A stretch of DNA of 64,000 nucleotides from Sipunculus nudus (GCA_026874595.1 CM049314.1:62709800-62773799); one strand, 5' to 3'. Numbered from the stretch's first letter, positions 50,246-61,534 are shown. Made by a program: numbers and translations. Notes: a model not told the origin generated them from the letters alone.

Positions 50246-51694
50246 CAATGGCATGTCTGCCCCCCCCCCCGGTCGTATCTAGTACTCACCGTCCTTTCCG
50301 AATTTCCCATATTTTAATACTAATACTTATGTATGTATATATTTACATGAGCATAAAATTGCCTTTGCTCCCAGATGCAGATCTACAGGGGGAGCCTTAC
50401 GGCAATATGAGTAGCGATTTCCCTCATACTATCTATTTTCCCAATTTTTGTAATTCATTTTCATTTTTCGTATTTCCTTGTATTAATTAGCAATTTTATT
50501 TAAGTAAACTGCAGTTAATACTTTCAAATTCCATAGTTTATGATGAGGATATTTATGATCAGCTCCAGAATAACTGCAGAGCACCGGGCCTTGGTAGGGG
50601 TAGACCGTATAAAATCTCACGGCTCCTCTGGTAATACTGGTACTCGAACGCAAGACGTGTGCTGTCGAGACCGTGGACCCCGGTAAAATGCAATGTTGAT
50701 CATAAGATTTCAATATATCCACTTTTACAGGTTGAAAACGATTGAAATTTTATATCCTAATTTTGAAGGAATATACATATAAAAGACTGAACCGGTCTAC
50801 AGTTTGACTACATAGCGCAAATACATAACAGTTTTCTGCGGAACAGAAAATCCTCATATTTTTGGTGAAAATTGCCTCAAAATGTCCTCTTTACATTGCA
50901 TATTCTAAAATTTCCCTGTATGGGGGATACCCCCTCCTGTACTCTCCCTATGAACCTTTAATTAGCCTTAATAATACCACGGTTCATAACTGAAAAATTA
51001 AAACAAATCTATATTGTCATACATTAAAATATATAACGTATAGAAATTATAATTATAACAAGCAGATGGAAGAAATGTATGTCCTCCACTTTCGCCTTCA
51101 AGACCAGGAAAATTTGAAAGTGTGTAGTGAGTAGGTACAAATAGTTTTAACCAAGCTCAAAAGATGGCAGCACCTGGCAGTTACTGCAAAACTAAGTATT
51201 TTATGTCCACCGCTGGCGAAACCAGTTGGTGATTAATGAAACTAAATGTGCTGATACATCTCGAGGAAACCCCCTCCAAACATATCAACGAAGCATGGCA
51301 AATTATTCTATTCTAGAAATCACACAAAACTTAGCTTTTTGAAAGAGACATGAAGCATATACAGGGTAAACGAAATATGATTGATTTATTTTTTTCAGAT
51401 AAACAACATGGTTACGACAGCATCAATGTTTGAGAGATTCATGACGATACCGGCCTATAACGTTAAAATATGTTGAAGGAATTATATGGTCGAGGCAGAG
51501 TGGAAGTTTATGAAATATACGATGCATAAATTGAAGCGCAGAGGACATCATGAATGACGATGTTTTATTTGTCAGTTTAGGATTGTCTTCAGCTGTGCGT
51601 CTACTTGTAGGGACCCTGTGTGTGTGCGTTGCGGACATGTTTTTTATGGTTTTTTTTACATTGAGTCCTTTTGAATTCCTTTTCAGATTTTTTT
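50246..51694. other. Intergenic DNA
   Basis: A possible B-box-like phrase (minus strand TGCGTTCGAGTACC near 50655) hints at a decayed tRNA-like unit but has no convincing A box. Otherwise nothing recognised. Confidence 0.35.
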
Positions 51695-52689
51695 TTAGAA
51701 TTACGCAGCCGAACGCTCAAAAATTCATGAATTTTTGAATACTTCGACTTATGTGCGACTCACGTCTAGCGTATAGGTGACGAATTTAGGGCATCCGATT
51801 TCTGTACACCGATCGCTGATGCACATCCAACGAATGCCGAGCGTATTACGTGTATTCCTGCCGCATTTATGCCGCTTGCCGCTCCGATGTATTAAAAAGG
51901 CGATTCTTCGGCGCGATCTTCCCCTTAGATAAAGATACAGGGTCATTATGTCATGTATGCTGGTGTTTGAGGTCAGCGATCGTGTGGCCTCGCCGATTCC
52001 GGCCTCGATCTACCCTGGAATCTTTCGTATTTGTACCAAATCTGGAGTGTACCCTGGATGTAGGCCTACGGTAAGTATACGCTTTATATTCACTATATGT
52101 GCGTTTCTCATTAGTTACAAATAAGTACAATGCGCTGCCTGATCGTCGGTATTATTCGTGCATTACATCGACATTCGCTTTGAATTCGTTCAGGTTGCGA
52201 TATACTTGTGCTGATATTCTTGTGCTGAAAGTACCCTATGTATATGTGCAATATTCGCGGCTCATACGCTGACGGGGTGCTTGCTGGGTGATTAGAGTAT
52301 TATCGCGTATGGAGCGTTAATCCCCGACGCACATATAGCGTACTCGTGCAGCGTTCGACCGATGCGGGACAGATGCGGTGCATATTCAAAACTTATGACC
52401 TGCGTAACCGCGCACGCAGCGTATAGTTTTGCCAAAAACTTTCCGGTGTACTTGGCCGTACTGTGCCCTTGCCCGCATACATACAACTTAAACAAAACGA
52501 TTGAGATGCCTTTGAAGTGCGTATTGTGCGTAGACCTGCTCATTAAAAAATGTGAATGCGCAACTTACAAGGAATAAGGCCCTTAAACACTTTTGCGTAT
52601 ATCAAGTCTGCATGATTTCCTTTATTAGAATTTTCAATAAGCAGCCGCACGCTCAACATTTCGAAAAATGTTCGATACTTTGACTTATG
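51695..52689. other. CpG-rich block flanked by hairpin-bearing direct repeats
   Basis: Direct repeats at 51695-51753 and 52625-52689 share TTAGAATT, GCAGCCG-ACGCTCAA, a hairpin, and GA-TACTT-GACTTATG. Between them, 51770-52590 is visibly denser in CG dinucleotides than its surroundings. Frames at 51850-52074 and 52292-52543 are open but unrecognised. It may be a relatively young mobile element or an unmethylated region; I cannot tell which. Confidence 0.5.
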
Positions 52690-53308
52690 CCCCATCAAAA
52701 CCGGTTTTCAGGTTGGAGGGCTTCATTTTGAACAACTTTTGTAAACAATCCGTAAATTGGCAGAATTATTAAAACTATGGTTAACATGAATATATACTAT
52801 ATATACTATAATGTATAGAAATCAACACACCCGTAAACCAATAAACCATGGTAGTGTTACTGGTCCCAGCTCCTTGTGTCCACTCAACTGAAAAGCGCTC
52901 TCCATAGAAAGCAGATTAATGTGAATATGTGTTCAGCGCTTGAATTAAAACATTATTAGGGATATGGGGGTGAATTGGGATTTCAGGCGACCCGCTTGAC
53001 CGCACATTGCACTTGACAAGCCATGTTTGAACAGGGAAGCGAGCTCGAAATGCAACGAAAATCCCTCCTGCAAAAGCGTGACATGATTGGGGGACCTTGA
53101 AGCACAAAAGAAATACGGGCATCTAATAGGGGATTATTAAAAATATGAATGTTGCAGCTCCATAGGGGAAAAATCTCACAAAAGAAAAACTTGTCTTAGA
53201 AGGCCGCAACGCCGCCAGATATGCAGAATTTGGAGAGTCAAATCAGAGCGGAAGTAGGCAAACTTTGGCCTAGAAAAAACCCAAACTCGTATTAATTATA
53301 TGGATGCA

Positions 53309-53347
<39 letters not shown>
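52690..53347. other. Intergenic DNA ending in a (TA)n run
   Basis: (TA)n at 53311-53346. No gene recognised. Confidence 0.4.
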
Positions 53348-53350
<3 letters not shown>

Positions 53351-53575
53351 AGCCTTGCTGGTTTATTGTATATAGACGGAATTGGTATAGACACAAAAGT
53401 CGGTTCACTGAAGGTGGGAATCGAACCCACGATCTTCCGATTTCCGGTTGGATGACTTTAACACTTGGCTACTCCAGATTCCCTTCCCCTCTGTGTATTT
53501 GCACAGTTTTATAGGAACCAGCGAAGTAACGTCATCGTAGTGATGTCATAGTCTCAGCCACTATATATATGTGTC
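53348..53575 (-). mobile_element. tRNA-derived SINE
   Basis: The minus strand contains an A-box-like TAGCCAAGTGTTAAAG (about 53472-53457) and a perfect B box GGGTTCGATTCCC (about 53429-53417), spaced as in a class II tRNA. An anticodon-arm-like AACCGGAAATCGG lies between. The acceptor stem does not close and the sequence continues in a non-tRNA tail toward the (TA)n run, so it is a tRNA-headed SINE and not a functional tRNA gene. Confidence 0.6.
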
Positions 53576-54686
53576 GACACGCCGACTTTGCAAGCAGCAG
53601 GGAAAACTAATGGCCTCATATGGTGTGCGGCAAATATTTTATATAGATGTATGAATAGCAATGCTGTTTCATTGTATATGGGTGTGCTTTTGTGCAAACA
53701 AATGATTATGGCGTGAAAACAAACAACTCAGGATATGTCAAATAAATGGTAAAAAACAGCAAATTACTTAATTAATGGTAATCGAACAATCCTACACCAA
53801 CCCAAGTAAAGCCGTTGAGCCTAATGTGTTGTGAGATGATGCAAGAAACATCCGCACCAAACGAAATGCTTATTCTTACATATGGACCAGCAAAATATCT
53901 AATTTTGTGAGTGAGCACTCTATTGTCAGCTCATTGTTAAAATAATAATAGACATTGAGTTTCTCAGAGTTTCACACTGAAATTATAGCATACATTTACA
54001 TGCCAGCAGTTTAGCAAATGGACTTGACTTCGGCAAGGTCAGTTTCCCCTGCCGACTGTTAAGCCAATGGACTAAACTGCCGGCACCCTGCCGGCTGTTT
54101 AGCCACTTCATAATTAATATTGACATATACGCAATCAACACGAGAAAATATACGAAATACACCTGTGGCTTAACTTAGCTGTTAATCACAACGTGCAACT
54201 GTAGTCGGTCATTGTTGAGCAACAACGGCCCGCGTCCACAACTAGAGTTATTCAGCCTTGACGGATACGTACGTGCCGATTCATTGACGCTAAATTACCA
54301 CTACCGAGCACTCCATGTTCACAGAAACATCTCTACCTTCAGGGGATCAGAGAAAAAAATTAAACAGGACCGTCCACAAGACGGTTTCTTTTCCAATCAA
54401 GTAGTCACATGTAATGCCCGTAAATCGCGGAAGGAGCAGTGAGATAAGGCCATTTATATACAACTATCGGCAATGTTTAGAAGAAGTACCGCGCAGTATT
54501 CGAAAAATGCTCAAGATTGATGCCTCAGTCCCACTTGGGGTTTTCGCCCTTGCGATGTTCTGCGAATAGATAAGTTTGGCGATGGGTTGAGAATGCTGGT
54601 GTCAAATCCTAACGTTAATATGGTCGTTAATGAATGAATCGATAAAATAAACTGTTCTCTTGCAACACGCTCCTGCAGCACATGGA
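53576..54686. other. Intergenic DNA upstream of the receptor gene
   Basis: No gene recognised. Near 54000-54100 a phrase 'TGCCGAC/GGCTGTT-AGCCA' is repeated twice. Confidence 0.35.
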
Positions 54687-54694
54687 TATATAAG
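54687..54694 (+). promoter_or_regulatory. Candidate TATA box of the receptor gene
   Basis: TATATAAG lies 113 bases before the receptor start at 54800. The pseudogene's homologous flank has a damaged version (TATATGTG). Core-promoter function is inferred from position only. Confidence 0.35.
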
Positions 54695-54780
54695 GAAGCT
54701 GACTCACCAAAAAAGCATAAGGGTCGCTGCCTGGCTACCTTGACTCCCTCTTAGGAGTGTTTTTAATCGCAACTACACGG

Positions 54781-54891
54781 ATGATAAACAACGACACGGA
54801 TGTCACAACTTTTACCAATATTGAAAATGTATTATGGAAGTGTACAAGATATTATCAAGAACGTTATAGTGACTTTGTTAACCGTTGGTAA
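54781..54891 (+). other. Upstream overlapping ORF of the receptor
   Basis: A 36-codon frame, MINNDTDVTTFTNIENVLW and onward, starts 19 bases before the receptor ATG in a different frame and overlaps its first 92 bases. It carries N-D-T, a glycosylation-type site expected of a receptor N-terminus. It could be a regulatory upstream ORF or the true N-terminus displaced by a frameshift. Confidence 0.35.
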
Positions 54892-55765
54892 TTTTATTTC
54901 GAACACGACGGTAATTTTTGGAATATTAATTAGCCCCGACGTCCGTAGAGATAAACTAACTCCACTTTTGATATCAATATTCTTCTGTGATCTTCTGTTC
55001 GGATTTATAGGAGGGATAAGTACGTATTTGGCGTGGACAAAAGTATCAGACCCAGGAAAAATTCTTGGAACATTTCAACGGATGTCGCTTATTTTTCTGT
55101 CTTTTGTATCGCTAGCCTTGTCAGCGACCACAGCCACAATGAAAGCAGGCATTATTATCAAACCGCTACGATCGGAAGTTCTCTTAACTCGTAAAAAGGT
55201 GTTCATTTCCTGTGCGCTGATTTGGGTGACATTTGCTACCTTTTTGGGTCCTCAGGCTCTGAACCACAAGTACAAATATTATTATACAGCCCGCATGTCA
55301 TGGGGCGATGATGAGGATGTTGGTTTTATACACCAGGCAGGACGTCTCGTATTCCTTATCCTGCTCACCATTCTTACCTTTGCTAACGGCTGCACCCTGT
55401 CTGTAGTGGTTCGTCAGAAGATCAGGATTAAACGTTCATTGATACAATCGTCAGACACTCTGTCAACACCAAGCCCGGTACTACAAGCCTTCAAATCTGC
55501 AAAGGGGATCGTTGCCGCGTGTCTTCTTTACAATGTCACCGTCATACCACTGTTATTTCAAAATGATCTCAATTTCTGGGTTTTCTGGTTTAGTTACAGC
55601 GGATCTGTTTTTAATAGTTTTTTCTACGTTCTCTTCAGTAGAAAGGTTAAACAAACATTGAATATGACTTTCAGAAAGTTGTCGAGACGAACTGGAACTG
55701 AAGAAAAGAAAGTGGTTGTATATCATATTGGAGGCGAGCTGGGTGGTCCAACTGCAACACAGTGA
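54800..55765 (+). CDS. Rhodopsin-like seven-transmembrane receptor, intronless, atypical motifs
   Basis: The 321-residue single exon has seven hydrophobic segments, at about 21-44, 53-76, 88-112, 131-152, 181-204, 232-254 and 258-280. Class A landmarks: GN in helix 1 (30-31), Asp64 in helix 2, KPLR after helix 3 (121-124), Trp142 in helix 4, Pro250 in helix 6, and N-S-F-F-Y (272-276) in place of NPxxY, followed by a basic helix 8. The DRY box is replaced by Met-Lys-Ala (114-116), and the usual helix 3/loop 2 cysteine pair is absent. The pseudogene has the same Met-Lys-Ala, so it is a family trait. The N-terminus before helix 1 is only about 20 residues from this ATG; another in-frame Met is at residue 10. 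Ligand unknown. A frame this long with conserved topology argues for a functional gene. Confidence 0.85.
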   Translation: MSQLLPILKMYYGSVQDIIKNVIVTLLTVGNFISNTTVIFGILISPDVRRDKLTPLLISIFFCDLLFGFIGGISTYLAWTKVSDPGKILGTFQRMSLIFLSFVSLALSATTATMKAGIIIKPLRSEVLLTRKKVFISCALIWVTFATFLGPQALNHKYKYYYTARMSWGDDEDVGFIHQAGRLVFLILLTILTFANGCTLSVVVRQKIRIKRSLIQSSDTLSTPSPVLQAFKSAKGIVAACLLYNVTVIPLLFQNDLNFWVFWFSYSGSVFNSFFYVLFSRKVKQTLNMTFRKLSRRTGTEEKKVVVYHIGGELGGPTATQ

Positions 55766-57119
55766 TAGTGACGCTTTCGTTTAGTTATTGGTTATGGCAA
55801 TTGTGATTATTTAACAGTTTACTCAAGTTGCATTTAGAACGTAAAGCAACAATATTTTTTCAAGGTCGGCCCCCATCAAAGATGAGCGCTCTGCAACGCT
55901 TAATGGGGAGGCGGTGCCCCACCGCCGTGTTTCACTCACAAAGAGTGCGCCTTTTCGGGGCCCGCAGTTGCAATATAGTTACGGGTGCTGGTCAATACCA
56001 GGATATATAACAAAAAAAGTGTGTGCTCTATCCTGTCACAGATTTCGAAACCGGAATGGAATTCTACCGCCGTAAATACTTAGTTAAGACGGCATTTAAA
56101 AAAAGAAACTGTAATCCAACAGAAAAAAAAACGCCAACAGTAGATGGTTTATCCAATGGGTGAGCATATGTTTTCTCAAAAGCTAAATTAACTGAATGAA
56201 TATGCCAGTGATATAGAGACCTTTAAGTTTGAACCATTAAACCAACAAAAAGCTTAATACATCATTGGGATGGACATTTTGGAAGTGAAACAGCTGTAAT
56301 AAAACACCCAATGGGTATTCTCCAGGCAAAGGTAAACTCCAGTCAGTTTTACGACTTGCTACGACAATGTTGTGACGTCATGTCAAAGATAAAAGTGACA
56401 GTGACTCACATGGTTCACTCTGCTAGTTAGGGTTTTTGGGCTTCAAAATCTGCCACCCACAATGCACCTGGGCTTCGAACTAAATTAGCGGCGTAGTTAT
56501 AAATGTAGCGTAGGGGGTACTGTACTCTTTTGATAAGAATATTTTAAAGCACAGTACATGGAAGTTTTTGTGGTTGGGACTTCACGGATTTTATCATTAT
56601 TCAAGTGAAGCTGGCGCTTGAGCTGGTGAATGCGTTAAGCTGAAGCTCTGTCTGCACCGCTCCTTCAACGAGAAGTTTGATAGTTTGTGTTTTGTAGTGG
56701 AAAGTCCGGGCTTTAAGGCGAGTTGAAAGTGAATTTAAGTTACGCCAGTGTAGGGAGAGAGGTGGGGGGATGGGGGGGTAGCCGGAGAACCCGAAGAGAA
56801 CCACGGACCTTTGACGGGCCAGTACAACCCTCTCTCATGGCAACAGTGGGATCGAACCCGGGTTGTCAGTGGAGAGGGCCCAGCGTTTTACGCCCCTCAG
56901 CACTTCACATTTGAGATAAGTAGCCCCGGCCGTCCAAAGTTGCCAGAGAGGAAAAGGATGGCAGTGATGCTTTGAGGTCAGTCAGGTCAACGTATATTGT
57001 ATTATTTTATGAGTATTACTTACCGTGATTCGCAGACGCAAGTGTGTCGTCATGGACTGAAGTTATATAATAGAAACATTTAGCAAAAACTCTACCGAAA
57101 AGAACTTGGGGCTTTTAAT
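55766..57119. other. Intergenic DNA with one tRNA-like unit
   Basis: AATAAA at 56298-56303 may serve the receptor. At about 56835-56920 (minus strand) GTGCTGAGGGGCGTAAAACG and ACCCGGGTTCGATCCCAC resemble the A-B box pair of a tRNA-derived SINE. Nothing else recognised. Confidence 0.4.
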
Positions 57120-57239
57120 AAATGTAACAGCCATTTCTAATAAGATTCTCTAACAGTAAATGGGTTCATTTTATGCAAAAATCCATATTGATACATTTCC
57201 CTTAGGCTTGTGTGTTAATGGTGATATAATGGAAATTTA

Positions 57240-59542
57240 TTCAATACGTCAATTCTCTTCTGTGCTTTCTAACATACTTCTGAAATGTGATCAGACCATG
57301 ATAAATCGTCCCGAAAGTTTATACCCAAGTGTTTGTGTTTGTTTGTATAAGGCAGATTAAAACCAGCGAAGGACAAAACTGAATTTAAATGGTCACGTTT
57401 ATGTGAAATATACATTGCTTTAGTTTTTGCTGGATTAAACGTCACCAGTCACCGATCTGCCCACGCTTTTATCGAAGATAAATCATTATTCAAACTAGAA
57501 TTAGAATTACACAAGTTGATAAACAGTGTTGTATCGTCTGCGAAAAGTCTTATATTACATGACACCATATCAGCTATGTCGTTAATGTATATCAAAAATA
57601 ATAAAGGTCCCAAGACTGATCCCTGAGGTACTCCAGCTTTCATATTACCCCGGTCAGAACAACCGCCCCGAATGACGACTCCTTGTTTCCTATTATGTAG
57701 GTAATTTTTAAACCATAAGAGAAGTGTGCCATCTATACCAATCCGCTTTAACTTGTACAAAAGTCCTTTATGCCATACTCTTTCAAAAGCTTTGGATATG
57801 TCACAAAACACAACATTGACGTCCATTCTTTTGTCTAAGGCCTCACAGAACAGATGATAAATTTCCACTTACTGATTCACTGTGGAATCTCCTGGTATAA
57901 ATCCGCATTGAAATTTTGTTATCTTTTTATGTTCACGTAGAAAATTAAACGTATACTTAGATATTGCTTTCTCGGCAATTTTGGAGACACAACTTAGAAC
58001 AGATATAGGCCGATAATTACCAACAAGTTGAGGATCATCCTTTTTATATATGGGAGTTACCTGGGCCTTTTACCATGCATCCGGTACCCGGCAGTGTTCA
58101 AGTGAATGGTTGATCAATTGGAACAAAGGTGCAGCTAAAACATCAGCGGTTTCCTTGAGTAAGCGTGGACTAATGTTTGATATATCCAAAACATCCGTTT
58201 GTTTAACAATAATACGGGTAAGTTTTACTCCATCGTCGTTTGTGTTAATCTCAGGTAGATCACTATGTAAATCATCGATTTGGCAGTTTGAAAGGAAACA
58301 ATCATTGAACAAATCTGCCTTAACTTTCTCGTCATTTACTAAGATTCCATTACTTATTATAGGTGAATCAGGTGTCTGAGGTTTAAAATTAGTTAGATGT
58401 TTCACAATTTTCCACCAATATTTTGGCGAAGAGTTGTTTTTTATCCGAAGATGATTGATCAAATTGAAATTATATTCCTCTTTGGCTTTCCGAAAAGCTA
58501 TTATATACTTATTCCTTGTTGATCTAAAATTCTCCCATGCTAAGTCAGTATTACGCTTTTTGGCTATATAATGACACCGGTCCTTTTTACGTTTTAGGCA
58601 TCGCAACTTGCTTGTATTCCAAGGTTCGTCTCCTGTACGTACAGTAATTGTCTTGCTTGGTATCCAAATTCTCGCTAAGGACAAACAATGATACATTACA
58701 TTAATGTCGCTAGTATCAAAACAATGATGCCAATCTGTCTCAGCAAGAGCATTCCTTAAACTATTCCAGTCACCTTAATTATAGAGCTATATGTTACGAG
58801 TAAATGTGAAGTTACGGGACACAGGCTTTCGAAGCACAGCACATACTGTGGAGTGATCGTTTGTAGATAGAGGGGGTAAAACATATACTTTGTGAAAGAG
58901 AGGGGGAGCATTTTTGAGAATTTGATCTAGAACTGTCCTAGAATTTTGGGTAATCCTAGTTGGCTCTTTAACTAATGGTGTGAGCTGGACTTCGTCGCAG
59001 AGCGCCTTCAATTTGTTACCGTGGAAAGTAGAAAAATCAGCATTAAGATCACCACATATAATTAGGGTTTCCTGACCCGAAGCCTTTGCTTCGGAAATGA
59101 CCTCACTCAAATCTTCCCAAAATGAGGCTAACGTACTAGGTGGGCGATATATTACACCAATTAAGTATTTTTTACTTGCGAGGCGCACTTCAGCCCACAA
59201 CATTTCCAAATCTGGAATCTCAAGGTCACAACGCCTCTTGGTCGAAAGGTGAGATGCTACTAATAGTGCAACTCCACCTCCGATACCAGTTTGCCGATCA
59301 CGCCTAAGAATGGGATGGCAGCCTGGTAATTTCAAATAATCAGGCTCGTATCCAGGCCGTAAATGTGTCTCACATAGCATTATTATGTCATATTTATAAG
59401 CAAGTGCTATTGATAAATCAACCATTTTTTCTTCTGATAGGCTTCTTATGTTTACTAAACTCAGTGACACCTGATGTTTAACCTGTGGACCCGGGATTGG
59501 GTGTACATCTCCACATAAATTTACAAGTATATAAGTAATCAT
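57240..59542 (-). pseudogene. LINE ORF2: endonuclease and reverse transcriptase with six nonsense codons
   Basis: From the ATG at 59542 the product begins MITYILVNLCGDVHPIPGP, a degenerate 2A-like peptide, then the endonuclease: LVNIRSLSEEK, IIMLCETHLRPGYEP, GGVALLVASHL, GVIYRPPS, ICGDLNADFS, TVLDQILKN and NDHSTVCAVL. The linker has NDCFLSN. The RT shows QVTPIYKKDD, NYRPISVLS, VVFCDISKAFERVWH, AGVPQGSVLGPLLFLIYIND and the FADD catalytic motif (57533-57544). All segments are in one frame for about 2.3 kb. The breaks are in-frame stops at 58787, 58775, 58070, 57869, 57449 and 57269 (left base of each codon). At least two look like Trp codons changed by G-to-A. After 57449 it continues FNPAKTKAMYISHK and HKHLGINFRDDLSWSDHI. 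Confidence 0.88.
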
Positions 59543-59872
59543 TAGTTCGATGCAATACGTACAACTGTAACAAACCGACAATAGAATGTCATCTAAGTAT
59601 GTTCACATTTAGCAAATCAGAGCATTTTCTTTTTTGTGTTGGCAGCCTAACAAAGAAAAACAAACAGTAGTGCAAAATTATACAAAACAATAAAAATAAA
59701 GACATGAAGCTAGTTAATGACAGATAGATTGTACTCTACTGCCCGTAAAATAAGGAATTGAAATAGTGTATAAATTGAAACGACAACGAATAAGCGCGCT
59801 ATTTTGGGCTTCGCTTACAGTGCATTAAGACAGCTAAACACTGCTGGTGATTTGGAAAATACAGTTTACTTC

Positions 59873-60514
59873 CTAAGAAGGAGTTGAGTATGCAACTGGG
59901 AAAATTGATGAAGAACCTGGTGAACTAATTGAATGTTTACCCAACGATTCTGTGTAGTTTGTAAATAGCTGACAAGAACTGAATACATGAGTGGACCCTT
60001 CTCTGTCTTTCACACAGATTTTACCATCAGTGGTCCAGGAATTTTCAGTGAGTCCAACCTTCCTAAGTCGTCGAGCTGTAGCCGCCATCTGAGCCCGGGA
60101 TTTTGTCATATCCTCATTTATGAAGATATTCTTACTCTCCGCTGAATCCTTCAACTTAGTGCGAGCCTTGTACACACTTCGTCGTACGCTGTACCTTACA
60201 AACTTCACCAATATAGGTCTAGCACGATGCCCTCCCTTTTTGCCAACACGATGAGTACGGTCGATATCTTTTGGTTTGATAACAATGCCGAGACTTTTCT
60301 CTGCAAACTCTATGACCTCACGTTCGGTATCGTCCTCATCAGTCTCAGGGAGGGTGATGCGCAGGGAGTTGCGCCTTGAGTATTGTTGGAGTTCGTCTAT
60401 TTCATCCTTCATCTTGCTGGACTCATCAGTCAACATTTGGACTTTTTCCGATCTTTGGATTGAATAACGAGTGTTAACCGACGATTGTTGATCCTCTATC
60501 AATGAAAGCACGAT
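59873..60514 (-). pseudogene. LINE ORF1 (nucleic-acid-binding protein), N-terminally truncated
   Basis: The 212-codon open frame starts without ATG. The first 45 residues are a Glu/Lys-rich likely coiled coil ending DEIDELQQYSRRNSLRI, the usual entry to the RRM-like domain of L1/CR1-type ORF1 proteins. It continues with KPKDIDRTHRVGKK, RPILVKFVRYSVRRSVYKA and IFINEDMTKSRAQMAATARR, then TTDGKICVKD. These match the RRM plus C-terminal domain layout that coats LINE RNA and acts as a chaperone. The frame stays open to its stop. The upstream stop near 60535 and missing Met indicate loss of the 5' end. Confidence 0.75.
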
Positions 60515-60732
60515 CTTAACAGTTCCTTCAATCTACGTTCGTTTCAGTTTGGCAAAACAAAGGCAAGTGCAACATCTACGAATACATAATCACTAAACAT
60601 TAAAATGACCTCTTGGACTATCTGCTAAACATGTACCGCGGTAAGCGGTTTCTGTCGGCTTATAAATCCGAGCATGAATATCATATGTTAATATTTCAAT
60701 CATGGGGACGCAGTTAAAGCTGATAGTATTAC

Positions 60733-61440
60733 CTGTTTGTGGAAATACTGGTGTCGGTCGAAAGGGTTTACCTAGGAAACACAATCAATATAGGACTAAA
60801 AAATTTCATACATGGAAGGGCATTGACAAATTTATGAAGGGGTATGGTTAGACGTGCTAGGCAATGCTAAGAGGGCTAATCATACACGTCCTTTCATGAA
60901 CGTAACTATTTCACAAGTAGAACAACATATCACAATATGGTGTCTACCACGCGTATATGGGACTGACCTTGTATTCAGACCCTCCTACGTGGACGCCAGA
61001 TCTGCCAGCGGATCGGATTAGCACTTATACCGCTAAATATTGCCACCAATCGCCCTACTGTTTATAGAATACGGTTGCCTTTCTAATCTGTTTGTGGAAA
61101 TACTGGTGTGGGTCGATAGGGTTTATTATGGGGACAAAAGCGGGACAGGATTAAAACAAATCCGTATATTAAATGGCGTTGACAAATGTATGAAGGAGTA
61201 TGGTTGGACGTGCTAGCCTATGGCAATGCTTAGAGGGCTAATCATACACGTCCTGTCATGAACGCTACTGATTAACAAGTAGGGCAACATGTCACAATGT
61301 GATGTCCACCCCTGCACTGTAATCAGACGCTCGTACGTGGACGCCAGGTCAGCCAGCGAATGCTAATTAGCAATTATACCGCTAAATATTACCACCAATC
61401 GCCCTACTGTTTATAGAATACCGTTTCCCTTCTAATTTGT
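60733..61440. repeat. Tandem dimer of a 355-bp unit
   Basis: Unit 1 (60733-61086) and unit 2 (61089-61440) share TTTGTGGAAATACTGGTGT, GGGCTAATCATACACGTCCT, TACGTGGACGCCAG, TTATACCGCTAAATATT and ACCAATCGCCCTACTGTTTA. Similarity is high along the entire unit with small indels. It lies about 200 bases upstream of the LINE's 5' side. No hammerhead core was found in it. Confidence 0.85.
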
Positions 61441-61534
61441 TAACAAACTTAGGCATTGAAATCAAAACAAACATAAGTACAGGAAGCACTTATGAAATAG
61501 CTTCAGTATTTCTTTTCCCCTTCTGATATTGTTA

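Larger units (their letters stand above)
57120..60540 (-). mobile_element. Non-LTR retrotransposon (LINE), nearly complete, inactive
   Basis: On the minus strand, ORF1 (60514-59873) is followed after about 330 bases by ORF2 (59542-57240) with an AP-like endonuclease then a reverse transcriptase. This is the order of CR1/L2/Jockey-group LINEs. ORF1 lacks its N-terminus (a stop lies just upstream near 60535). ORF2 carries six nonsense codons, and its far C-terminus fades out near 57240-57120. No poly-A or target duplication was recognised. Confidence 0.85.

Noticed and set aside
50600-50690. tRNA-like sequence on the minus strand
   Set aside because: Only a B-box-like phrase is present; no A box at a suitable distance.
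53400-53490. Functional tRNA gene on the minus strand
   Set aside because: The boxes are good but the acceptor stem does not close and no proper anticodon loop is visible; a SINE head is more likely.
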